Assembly (NCBI GenBank): GCA_944368945.1
Contig: CALVXH010000004.1
Coordinates: 1 to 41,402 of the forward strand
Length of the DNA stretch: 41,402 nt
Source of the DNA: an uncultured Bacilli bacterium
Lineage (GTDB): Bacteria > Bacillota_I > Bacilli_A > RFN20 > CAG-826
Direction of reading: 5' to 3'
Below are positions 29,101 through 36,881 of the stretch, one piece after another. Under the pieces are notes generated by a model. The model ran no database searches. It was not told the DNA's origin and saw only the letters and a program-made list of their open reading frames with translations. The position numbers were made by a program, and so were the translations under genes. Numbering within the stretch: the first letter of the stretch is position 1; each line of letters begins with the position of its first letter.

Positions 29101-32100
29101 GTTTTCTAAAGAACAATTAGAAGCTATTAATAGTAGTGGCAATGTTATTGTTAGCGCTGGAGCAGGTAGTGGAAAAACTACTGTTTTAACTGAGCGTGTT
29201 AGACGCAATATTGCTGGCGAAGGTGTTAAAGAAAAGGTTTCTTTAGATGAACTTTTAATTTTAACTTTTACTAAAGATGCTGCTGCTTCTATGAAAGAAA
29301 AAATCAAAGATGCTTTAGGTAAAGATCCTTCTTTATCTCATCTTGTGCCTTATGTTGATAGTGCACATATTGAAACATTTGATGCCTATGCTCAGTTTAT
29401 TGTCACTAAATATGGCTATTTAGAAAATTATCCTAAACAAATAAACATTATTGAAGATGATATCTTATTTATTAAATGTTCTAATTTTTTAATAGAAATT
29501 TTGGATAACTTATATGAAAAAGAAAATCCTATTTTAGAAGAATTAGTGTACTATTATTTGCCTAAAGGAGATAACTCTTTAATTAATTTTTTAAGAGGCA
29601 TCTATTTTAATATTTTATTAAAAAACGACGATCCAATCGAGTTTTTAAAAACATATAAAAATAAATATCTTAATGAAAAATGGTTTAATTCCTTGCTAGA
29701 AGATATTAATAAAACACTATTAGATGATGTTAATAAATTAAAAGAAATTGTTAAAGGATTAGTTGACTTTAAATTAAGAGATAGTTTATTAGGTATTTTA
29801 AATAATTTTGAAGGTGTTACTACAATAAATGACTTAGTTAATCTTAAAGATTCATTAATTGATCCTGATAGTTTTAAAAAGACATATAAAGAACTAAACG
29901 AGAATGTTAAAGTAAATAAAATTAATAGTGAAATTCGTGAATTAGCTCTCGTTAAGGAATTTGAAGAAACATATAAAAACATTTTTAATTTCTCTACTGT
30001 TGACTTAGATACTTTTATTAATATTGATATAAAGTATGAAATTAAATATTTAACATTTATTATTGATAAAATATTACTTCCTTTTATTGATAGAGTGGAT
30101 AAATTTAAATTATCAACAGGTTTCTTTTCTTTTAGTGATGTCGCCAAAATGGCGATAACCATCGTAAAAAATCACGAAAATGTAAAAAACGAAGTCAAAA
30201 ATGAATTTAAATTAATCATGATTGATGAATATCAAGATACAAGTTATGGCCAAGAAGAATTTATTAATTTAATTAGCAATAATAATGTATTTTCCGTTGG
30301 AGATATTAAGCAATCTATTTATAGATTTAGAGGTGCAGTACCAGATTTATTTAAAGCAAAATATGATGCCTATTCCTTAAATGATGGTGGAATCGCTATT
30401 AACATGAATAAAAACTATCGTAGTAGAAAAGAAATTATTAATCCAATTAATGATATGTTTTCTAAACTTATGAAAGATGATTTTGGTGGTGCTAATTATT
30501 TAAAAGATCATATTATTGAAGCAAGTAATTTAGATTATGACACTTTTGGCGCTACTAAAAATAAACATGGCTTTTATGAAATACCTAATGCTAGTTTAAT
30601 TGGAAACATGTTTGATAATGTTAAAACAAGTGGTAAGGAAGCTTCAGCAAGTGGAGAAGCATCTTTAATTTGTTTAGACATTATCTCAAGAATTAAAAAT
30701 GGTTATGAAATTTATGATAGTAAAAATAAATGTCCAAGGAAAGCTAAGTATAGTGATTTTTCAATATTAACTTATAAATCTACTAAGTTTCCAATCTATC
30801 AAAGAATATTTAAAAATTTTGATATTCCATTAAATGTTATTTATGAAGAATCGATGACAGAAGATTTTTCTATTATTATAGTCAGTAATTTACTTAGACT
30901 TATTTATCTTCTAGGCATTGAAGAACCTTCACCGAGTGAAAAAGGTGAAATTAAACATTTATTAATCTCTATATTTAGATCTTATTTATTTGAATATAAT
31001 GATCAAAAACTTTATGAATTGTTTAATAGTGATTCATATTTTAATGATGCAAATTATATAAATTTAAAGTCATTAGCAAAAAAATATAAAGATTTACCAA
31101 TTCATGAAGTATATTTAAATATCTTCAATGACTTAGACTATTTAACTCAAAGTTCTAAATTAAAAGAAGTAATTAATTCGTTAGATAAAAATAATATCCT
31201 ATTTAACAAAACTAAAACAATGGATCAAATTGGATATACATTGAATGATTTAAGTAACTATTTTAAAGACTTAAATAAGTTTAGTATTCAAATGGATCAA
31301 ACTATTTATAGTGATTCTAAAGATGCTGTTACTTTAACTACTGTTCATAAATCAAAAGGCTTAGAGTATCCACTTGTTTATTTACCAGGATTAAATGATT
31401 TTAATGCACCTAAAAATAAGGATGTAAAATCTAAATTTTATATTTTAAATGACTATTTCTTCCTTCCTTTATTTAGTGATCCTAAAAAGAAGAACAATAT
31501 TTTTGGAAGAATATTAATTGATAATTCAATTGAAGGCTATAAAGATAAAGAAGAAAGATTACGTTTATTTTATGTTGCTTTAACTAGAGCTAAAGAAGAC
31601 ATAGTATTTGTTTATAGCGATAAAGCACCTTTAAGTGAAAGTGACTATGATAATGAGTTAAATAATGAAGTTAAAGATAATTTACTTAAAGGCAATTCTA
31701 ATATTAGTGATAAAGACATAGCTATTTCGACATTAAAAAGAAAAGAAGAGATTGATAAAATTGATTTTGGAGAGACTTTTGCAAGCTTTTTATTTAAAGC
31801 AAACGCTTCTTATCCATTAAGTGAATACTTACCTAGTGAATTTAACGATTTAGATACATTTAAAAATAGCATTAATGAATCTTTAAATCTTAATAATTCT
31901 TTATCAATAAAAGGCTTAATTAAATATTATTTAGATCACAATTATTCCCTTAATTTAATTAATGAAAATTCGATTAAAAAATATTTAGAAATTAAAAAAG
32001 AGAATATTTCTAAAAATGATAATCCAATTTTTAAATCACCAATTTTATTTAATGGATATAAAAAGATAGATAAAGATGATTATTTATTAAAGGTCGAAGT

Positions 32101-32809
32101 TATTGATAATAAAAAAGGTGGATATAAGGTAAACGCTACGTTCTTACCTAATAGAATTTATTCATTTATTAGCGAAGACTATAACTTATTAATAACTATT
32201 AGTGATGAAATTAAAAATGATAAATTCACCACTTTATTAAATAAAATTAAGTTTAATAATAATGATGCTAATAAAGATATGCTCGAACTAAATAAGAAAT
32301 TACTATCTTTAAAAGATGTAGATTCATCTATTACTTTAAAAGAGTTACATATAGCTAAAGAATATAGTAAAGAAAAAGTTAAAGCATCTAAAGATGTTGA
32401 TGATGAAGTTAATGAAAGTGCCTTACATTATGGTACCCACATGCACGCTTTACTTGAAATGGTTGATTTTAAAATTAGAGATCTTTCTAAAATTAAGAAT
32501 CAAAAAGAAAAAGATATTATTTTAAAGGTTATAAATAAATTAGATGAATTAGATATAAAAGATGCTTCTATTTATAAAGAATATCAATTTTTTGATGAAA
32601 AAATTAATCTCCATGGAGTTATCGATTTATTATTAGTTTATAAAGATCACGCAATTATTATTGATTATAAATTAAAAAATATTGATGATTTAATGTACAA
32701 TCGTCAATTAAATCTTTATAAAGAGTATGTTAAAGAAGCTTTTAAAATGGAAAATGTAGAAACATATTTACTTTCAATAATTGAAGCTAGATTAGAAAAA
32801 AGGGGATAA
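29090..32809 (+). CDS. addA: AddA ATP-dependent helicase/nuclease subunit A
   Basis: 1239 residues, family length. UvrD-like helicase motifs: VSAGAGSGKTTVL (I), LTFTKDAAASM (Ia), IDEYQDTSYGQ (II), VGDIKQSIYRFRGA (III), TTVHKSKGLEYPLVYLPG (V) and FYVALTRAKEDIVF (VI). A RecB-type nuclease ends the protein: YGTHMHALLEM, LHGVIDLLLVY, IIDYKLKN and NRQLNLYKEYV. With AddB it unwinds and resects DNA ends. ATG 29090 is chosen because AGAAAGG lies six bases before it; ATG 29084 is also in frame. It overlaps the end of addB in another frame, so translation is coupled. Confidence 0.95.
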   Translation: MGTKFSKEQLEAINSSGNVIVSAGAGSGKTTVLTERVRRNIAGEGVKEKVSLDELLILTFTKDAAASMKEKIKDALGKDPSLSHLVPYVDSAHIETFDAYAQFIVTKYGYLENYPKQINIIEDDILFIKCSNFLIEILDNLYEKENPILEELVYYYLPKGDNSLINFLRGIYFNILLKNDDPIEFLKTYKNKYLNEKWFNSLLEDINKTLLDDVNKLKEIVKGLVDFKLRDSLLGILNNFEGVTTINDLVNLKDSLIDPDSFKKTYKELNENVKVNKINSEIRELALVKEFEETYKNIFNFSTVDLDTFINIDIKYEIKYLTFIIDKILLPFIDRVDKFKLSTGFFSFSDVAKMAITIVKNHENVKNEVKNEFKLIMIDEYQDTSYGQEEFINLISNNNVFSVGDIKQSIYRFRGAVPDLFKAKYDAYSLNDGGIAINMNKNYRSRKEIINPINDMFSKLMKDDFGGANYLKDHIIEASNLDYDTFGATKNKHGFYEIPNASLIGNMFDNVKTSGKEASASGEASLICLDIISRIKNGYEIYDSKNKCPRKAKYSDFSILTYKSTKFPIYQRIFKNFDIPLNVIYEESMTEDFSIIIVSNLLRLIYLLGIEEPSPSEKGEIKHLLISIFRSYLFEYNDQKLYELFNSDSYFNDANYINLKSLAKKYKDLPIHEVYLNIFNDLDYLTQSSKLKEVINSLDKNNILFNKTKTMDQIGYTLNDLSNYFKDLNKFSIQMDQTIYSDSKDAVTLTTVHKSKGLEYPLVYLPGLNDFNAPKNKDVKSKFYILNDYFFLPLFSDPKKKNNIFGRILIDNSIEGYKDKEERLRLFYVALTRAKEDIVFVYSDKAPLSESDYDNELNNEVKDNLLKGNSNISDKDIAISTLKRKEEIDKIDFGETFASFLFKANASYPLSEYLPSEFNDLDTFKNSINESLNLNNSLSIKGLIKYYLDHNYSLNLINENSIKKYLEIKKENISKNDNPIFKSPILFNGYKKIDKDDYLLKVEVIDNKKGGYKVNATFLPNRIYSFISEDYNLLITISDEIKNDKFTTLLNKIKFNNNDANKDMLELNKKLLSLKDVDSSITLKELHIAKEYSKEKVKASKDVDDEVNESALHYGTHMHALLEMVDFKIRDLSKIKNQKEKDIILKVINKLDELDIKDASIYKEYQFFDEKINLHGVIDLLLVYKDHAIIIDYKLKNIDDLMYNRQLNLYKEYVKEAFKMENVETYLLSIIEARLEKRG

Positions 32810-32812
32810 CCT

Positions 32813-34450
32813 GTGTTTGACTTAAAAAAGAAAAATATAGTTATTGGCATAGTTGGCTTTATTATTTCACTTGGTTTAACTATTCTTTTTATTTTATTAT
32901 CACCAGAAGGAAATATAACTGATTTAGATGAAGTAGGTACTTTTTATAGAATAATGTCTATTGTATCAGTTGTTTCTTGTGTATCATTTTTAGGATTTAT
33001 CTTTTTTGGTATAAGAGGCTTTCTTTACTTCTTTGTTCCAATTTCTATTTTTGCCATTTTAAAAATAATTAGTATGTATATGAATAAAATAAATGATAAT
33101 TTATTTTATTGGTTTATTATATTAATTATTTTAGTTGTAAGTTGGATTTTTATTTTAAGAAGTTATTACAAATTAAAAGCATATTTAAAAGATGATAAGG
33201 CAGATAATTTGGAGGATAATTTAATAGAAAATGAAGATGAAGATATCTATAAAGAGGGAGATATCGAATATATCATTATTGTTTCAAATGTTTTAGAGAA
33301 ATGGTATCAACTAATTAAGTATGATAATAAGTTATATTTTCATTATTTAAAAACTGGTATATTTAGAAAAAATAATACTAAATTAATTGAAAATATTGAA
33401 GATTTGTACACTTTTTCAAAAAATAAGAATGATTTTATTATTTCTATGAATGAAATTGAAACTATTAAAGTATGGGAAAATAGAGCAAACGATTTTATAT
33501 CAAATGGAAATATTAAATTTAAGTTTAAGGATAAAAAAAGTAAGACTTATTCTTATGTTGGAAATTACAATTTTGATAGTCTAAAATCTTTTTTAGGAAG
33601 TAAAGCTACATTTAAACCTAAAAAAGTAATTAAAGAAGAGCATGTTAAATTAAGTGAAAAACGTAAAAAGATATTAGGCAGACTAAATGTATTTAAGTGC
33701 ATATATTCTTTTGTTATTTCTTTTTTAATAGCTACAGCATTTATTGTCTATAGAAAAGATGTTTATTTTATAGTTAACTTATTAATACTTATTTTTCTTA
33801 CGATATTGCCTTTTATTTATATTAAATTTAATAAATATATTTATATATCATATAAAAGATATTACATTAAACCTTTAAGAGAAGGAAAAATGAGTTTTTT
33901 TGATATTAAATTTAATAAATATATTTATATATCATATAAAAGATATTACGTTAAACCGTTAAGAGAAGGGAAAATGAGTTTTTTTGACTTATTTTTAATA
34001 CCTTTATTATTTTTACTTGTTAATTATATGTTAGATTTTGAATATTACATAAAGTATGATTACTTAAAATTATTTCTTTTTATATTAATTCCTTTAACTA
34101 TTTTATTAATTTTATTTTTCGTTTTTACTAAAGAATATAAAAAATATAAAAACTCACTTATTCCAATTATCTTTTATTCAATTGTTTATTCTTTTTGCTT
34201 AATCTATTCTATAGATTCTAATTTTGATTTATCTAATGGAGCAGTAAAAACTCTTGAAGTAATTAAAAAGGATACTCATACAAATAATAGTAATGAAGTT
34301 ACTTACTATTTTTATGTTGATTATAATAATGAAGAATTAAGAGTAGAAGTAAGTGAATCTACTTATAAGATGAATAATGAGATCGAAGTTATAGTTAAAG
34401 ATGGTTTACTTGGCATTAATAAAGTGATTTATTATGATTCATATTTATAA
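32813..34450 (+). CDS. Multi-pass membrane protein of unknown function with internal duplication
   Basis: 545 residues starting at GTG 32813, with AGGGG just upstream and only 3 bp after the addA stop. About four hydrophobic helices lie in residues 8-120. Then comes a soluble ~170-residue cytoplasmic-looking domain containing VSNVLEKWYQLIKYDNKLYF. Two more helix groups lie around 300-350 and 395-475, followed by a short C-terminal extracytoplasmic domain. A 28-residue segment (KFNKYIYISYKRYY...KMSFFD) occurs twice in tandem because of a recent 84-bp duplication. No family recognised. It may be the last gene of the addB-addA unit by position, which need not imply function. Confidence 0.7.
   Translation: MFDLKKKNIVIGIVGFIISLGLTILFILLSPEGNITDLDEVGTFYRIMSIVSVVSCVSFLGFIFFGIRGFLYFFVPISIFAILKIISMYMNKINDNLFYWFIILIILVVSWIFILRSYYKLKAYLKDDKADNLEDNLIENEDEDIYKEGDIEYIIIVSNVLEKWYQLIKYDNKLYFHYLKTGIFRKNNTKLIENIEDLYTFSKNKNDFIISMNEIETIKVWENRANDFISNGNIKFKFKDKKSKTYSYVGNYNFDSLKSFLGSKATFKPKKVIKEEHVKLSEKRKKILGRLNVFKCIYSFVISFLIATAFIVYRKDVYFIVNLLILIFLTILPFIYIKFNKYIYISYKRYYIKPLREGKMSFFDIKFNKYIYISYKRYYVKPLREGKMSFFDLFLIPLLFLLVNYMLDFEYYIKYDYLKLFLFILIPLTILLILFFVFTKEYKKYKNSLIPIIFYSIVYSFCLIYSIDSNFDLSNGAVKTLEVIKKDTHTNNSNEVTYYFYVDYNNEELRVEVSESTYKMNNEIEVIVKDGLLGINKVIYYDSYL
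33819..33986 (+). repeat. 84-bp in-frame tandem duplication
   Basis: Copies 33819-33902 and 33903-33986 differ at only three bases. The unit is exactly 28 codons, so the frame is kept. Each copy encodes a basic juxtamembrane segment. Confidence 0.95.
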
Positions 34451-34477
34451 AATCTAATCCATTAAATTATTAGTTTA

Positions 34478-34485
34478 AATAAAAC
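34478..34485. repeat. Target-site duplication, left copy
   Basis: AATAAAAC directly abuts the left end of the ISL3 element and is repeated at 35988-35995. Confidence 0.92.
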
Positions 34486-34489
34486 GGGT

Positions 34490-34544
34490 CTCCAATTTTT
34501 TACGGGGTGCAATATTTTTTAAATTCTCCAATTTTTTACGGGGT
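34490..34544. repeat. Subterminal direct repeats of the IS (transposase-site candidates)
   Basis: CTCCAATTTTTTACGGGGT occurs at 34490-34508 and 34526-34544, 36 bp apart. A 16-bp core, CAATTTTTTACGGGGT, recurs in the same orientation at 35904-35919, overlapping the transposase -35 box. The spacing suggests transposase-binding sites. Confidence 0.7.
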
Positions 34545-34547
34545 CGC

Positions 34548-35846
34548 TTAATTTATATTATCAGAATTTACATCATTTTGATCAAAATTTTTATATATCA
34601 GAAAAACTCTATTTCTTAAATGATTAAAATTTGTAATGCCAAATGATATGTTCTTCAATGATTTTATTTTTCTATTGATACCCTCACAAATCGCGTTATT
34701 AATTGTTCTACCATCAACAATTAAAAAAGAATTTTCTATTTCTGTTTTCCGATTTGTCAGCAATTTTCCAAGGTCGTTTAATTCGCTTATTTCTTTATGA
34801 AAGTTTAAAAATTCAATCAGTTGTTTAAGCTTAATTTTAGCAGTTTCATAGTTCCAATTTTTATAAGATACCATGAAAGAATGTAAAAAATCATAAGCAA
34901 TTTTTAGATCAGAAGAATAACTTGTCATAAGATCAGTAATCTTTTTTTCTGTCATCTTACAGTTCCAACCATTATGGTAAATTTTTAAGTATGCTATGTT
35001 ATCATTAATATCAGTTTTTAGAATATAATTCCTAAATTTCTTAAGAACATAATATTGAACACTTTCTGTTGAATATGTTTTCATTACCCTAATTCGAATT
35101 TTATCTAATGCAAGTGTAATGTATCTAACAAAATGAAATCTATCAACAACAATAGTTATGTTAGAAAGTACTGAATTAAAAGCATCTTTATATGGCTCCC
35201 GCATATCTATCGATAAATATCGTATTTTTTGCCTTTCTTCTGGCTTTAAATTATATAAAAAAGATTGAATTTGACTCAATTTTCTTGTTGGCAAAATATC
35301 AATTAACTCCTTCGTCTCACCATTAACAATGATTGCTGATAAGACCAATTTTCCATTAATATGGACTCTCGCAAATTCATCAACACAAACTATTTTTCCT
35401 ATCGGTCCGTGTTTCGGTTTTATTCCATTTAAAACTTTAAAAACTACTGTTTCAGATATGCCTAAATCATTCGCAATAGATTTAATAGATCTAGTATTTT
35501 TTAGTTGCTTGACTATTTCTATCAAGATATTTTTAGTCAACTTATAATTGCTAGAACGATTAAAAATATTCTTTTCCATGAATGTGTGGCCGCAATTTTT
35601 ACATTTGAGTCTTTTCTGCCTAAAGTTAATAATTATTGTCTTTTGACCTATGCCATAGAAACTATATGTTTTCGTTGCATAGTCCTTTATTAAAGAAGTT
35701 GGATTTTCACACTTTGGACAGACAACATCCAACTTCCTTGTCTTTACTTCATAAGTTATTGAATCTTGTGTTTCATCAATAACTTTTGCTTCTTGCACCA
35801 TTGTAGTATCAATGTGCAAACATGATAAAATATTTATGTCAGACAT
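34548..35846 (-). CDS. ISL3 family transposase
   Basis: 432 residues, full length for the family. An N-terminal zinc-binding domain has Cys 43, 46, 82 and 85 (VVCPKCENP and LKCKNCGH). A helix-turn-helix follows near 118-140 (SIKSIANDLGISETVVFKVL). The DDE catalytic core has CVDEFARVHINGK (D156), LSIDMREPYKDAF (D214), VVDRFHFV, and near the C-terminus NAICEGINRKIKSLKN with the final Glu. No frameshift or internal stop is present, so it is probably active. The Shine-Dalgarno sequence AAGGAGG is 8 bases before ATG, within the proximal arm of an 11-bp inverted repeat. Confidence 0.96.
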   Translation of the reverse strand: MSDINILSCLHIDTTMVQEAKVIDETQDSITYEVKTRKLDVVCPKCENPTSLIKDYATKTYSFYGIGQKTIIINFRQKRLKCKNCGHTFMEKNIFNRSSNYKLTKNILIEIVKQLKNTRSIKSIANDLGISETVVFKVLNGIKPKHGPIGKIVCVDEFARVHINGKLVLSAIIVNGETKELIDILPTRKLSQIQSFLYNLKPEERQKIRYLSIDMREPYKDAFNSVLSNITIVVDRFHFVRYITLALDKIRIRVMKTYSTESVQYYVLKKFRNYILKTDINDNIAYLKIYHNGWNCKMTEKKITDLMTSYSSDLKIAYDFLHSFMVSYKNWNYETAKIKLKQLIEFLNFHKEISELNDLGKLLTNRKTEIENSFLIVDGRTINNAICEGINRKIKSLKNISFGITNFNHLRNRVFLIYKNFDQNDVNSDNIN

Positions 35847-35849
35847 GAC

Positions 35850-35906
35850 AAAAACCTCCTTATTATTTGCAAATGTTTATTTTAGGAGGTTTTTTATTTA
35901 GTGCAA
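35850..35906 (-). promoter_or_regulatory. Transposase promoter and RBS-sequestering inverted repeat
   Basis: On the minus strand TTGCAC (35906-35901), a 16-bp spacer and TAAAAT (35884-35879) form the promoter, with a start near 35872. A perfect 11-bp inverted repeat has arms at 35884-35894 and 35850-35860; the proximal arm contains the AGGAGG ribosome binding site. The distal arm lies upstream of the predicted start, so only transcripts entering from outside would fold it and hide the ribosome binding site. Confidence 0.65.
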
Positions 35907-35987
35907 TTTTTTACGGGGTAGCTTTTTCAATAAAAAAAGAGGTTTTTCGCCAAAACCCCGTAAATACCCGCAAAAAAACGGAGACCC

Positions 35988-35995
35988 AATAAAAC
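35988..35995. repeat. Target-site duplication, right copy
   Basis: AATAAAAC directly abuts the right end of the ISL3 element. On the minus strand it reads as the T-rich tail of the tRNA-Ala terminator. Confidence 0.92.
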
Positions 35996-36018
35996 AAAAA
36001 CCGACTAAAGTGGTCGGC
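35996..36018 (-). terminator. Intrinsic terminator of tRNA-Ala
   Basis: On the minus strand CCGAC (36017-36013) pairs with GTCGG (36005-36001), followed by TTTTTG. It lies 14 bases after the tRNA CCA end. Confidence 0.85.
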
Positions 36019-36031
36019 ATTTTGAGAAGAG

Positions 36032-36107
36032 TGGTGGACCCAACCAGGATCGAACTGGCGACCTCATCGTTGCGAACGATGCGTTCTCCCAACTGAACTA
36101 TGGGCCC
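36032..36107 (-). tRNA. tRNA-Ala (anticodon CGC)
   Basis: A 76-nt cloverleaf with encoded CCA. The acceptor stem GGGCCCA pairs with TGGGTCC and has the G3-U70 wobble pair that specifies alanine. The D stem is GTTC/GAAC. The anticodon stem is CATCG/CGATG around loop TTCGCAA, giving anticodon CGC (codon GCG). The T stem is GCCAG/CTGGT with loop TTCGATC. A -10-like TAAAAT lies 9 bases upstream on its strand. A CGC anticodon is unusual in so AT-rich a genome, where TGC normally reads all Ala codons. Confidence 0.96.
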
Positions 36108-36192
36108 GACCAACTTATTTTAAACTAATTTAATAAGTTAAGAAATAGTTATTGAAGAAAAGATCTTTTATAAAAGTAATATAATAATAGTT

Positions 36193-36633
36193 ATGAGAAA
36201 AACTTTTAAAAATTATGAATTAATGCTTGGAGAAATTGTTACATATTATCAATTAATAGAAAGAGATTTAAAACTCATCTATCTATTTTTATTTAACTTT
36301 AGAAATAGAACTAGATATACAATTAAAGATCTTAATTTTAAAGGTCTAGGTGAAGTAATTAATTCTTTAGAAGCTTTAGATTTAGAAACTCGTCATCCTT
36401 ATTTTGCTAGTGAAGATTATGAGTTACTTAAATTATTAGCATCTAAAAGAAATTACTATTGTCATTATAGTATTATGAAGTTTGCTTATATTGATAACTT
36501 TGAAAAATCTGAAAAGTTCATAAATTCTTTTAATGAACTTTATATTGATGTTAAAAAGTTGGATTGTTATAGAAAACAAATTGAAAATATAAGGATTAAA
36601 CTAGAAAGAAAAATAGAAAATAATAGGTCATAA
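36193..36633 (+). CDS. Small HEPN-like protein (putative RNase fold), function unknown
   Basis: 146 residues, predicted all-helical and cytoplasmic. Residues 86-91 read RNYYCH, matching the HEPN ribonuclease motif R-N-x3-H, in a context (LASKRNYYCHYSIM) like HEPN helix IV. An acidic/aromatic first helix (MLGEIVTYYQLIERDLK) fits the four-helix HEPN bundle, and the length is typical. HEPN proteins include toxin RNases paired with MNT nucleotidyltransferases, but no MNT partner is adjacent, so this is either a solitary member or a non-toxic relative. TATAAT (36180-36185) ends 7 nt before ATG and there is no Shine-Dalgarno sequence, which suggests a leaderless message. It is transcribed divergently from tRNA-Ala. 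The motif assignment is inference. Confidence 0.6.
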   Translation: MRKTFKNYELMLGEIVTYYQLIERDLKLIYLFLFNFRNRTRYTIKDLNFKGLGEVINSLEALDLETRHPYFASEDYELLKLLASKRNYYCHYSIMKFAYIDNFEKSEKFINSFNELYIDVKKLDCYRKQIENIRIKLERKIENNRS

Positions 36634-36712
36634 ATCGTGATAGTTCATAAGACAATTTATGATTTCAACCAATCCACTTTTTCGATTTGCATCGCTAAAC
36701 AATTTTACGGTG

Positions 36713-36814
36713 CCAATTAATATTAATTGTGCATAAAATATTTTTTTATTCGGAGCGAAAATTACACCTTTTGCGGTGACAAATATTGTCACTATTGCAA
36801 TATATATTTAAAAG
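36713..36814 (+). promoter_or_regulatory. Putative operator/promoter region of the metalloprotease gene
   Basis: The 248-bp gap upstream of the lipoprotein gene (36634-36881) holds a 16-bp palindrome CAATTAATATTAATTG (36713-36728) and a 17-bp dyad GTGACAA-ATA-TTGTCAC (36776-36792). TTGTCA at 36786-36791 in the dyad, a 17-bp spacer and TAAAAG at 36809 form a possible promoter, so a repressor on the dyad would cover the -35 box. CACC near 36766 can pair with GGTG at 36775, an alternative fold. Confidence 0.45.
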
Positions 36815-36881
36815 ACTTTGCAATTATTCTTTTTTATTGGAAATAAAAGATTACAATATATATAGAGAGAAAGGGGATTTT

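Larger units (their letters stand above)
34486..35987. mobile_element. Complete ISL3-family insertion sequence (1502 bp)
   Basis: Terminal inverted repeats: the left end starts GGGTCTCCAATTTTTTACGG and the right end, read inward on the other strand, starts GGGTCTCCGTTTTTTTGCGG; the two differ at only a few positions. The element is bounded by a perfect 8-bp target duplication, AATAAAAC at 34478-34485 and 35988-35995, as expected for ISL3. One full transposase gene is inside, on the minus strand. The insertion point is just after the T-tract of the tRNA-Ala terminator. Intact ends, intact ORF and a perfect duplication indicate a recent insertion. Confidence 0.96.

Noticed and set aside
29602-30162. 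186-residue ORF antisense to addA
   Set aside because: It is a shadow of the addA reading frame; its Ser/Leu-rich composition is typical of reverse-strand AT-rich coding DNA.
35898-36113. 71-residue ORF on the minus strand
   Set aside because: It runs through tRNA-Ala, its terminator and the IS end; the frame is open by chance and its N-terminus is translated tRNA.
36786-36881. 33-codon-longer start for the lipoprotein from TTG 36786
   Set aside because: ATG 36882 has AAAGGGG upstream and begins a proper lipoprotein signal peptide; the longer form would bury it and start inside a promoter-like dyad.
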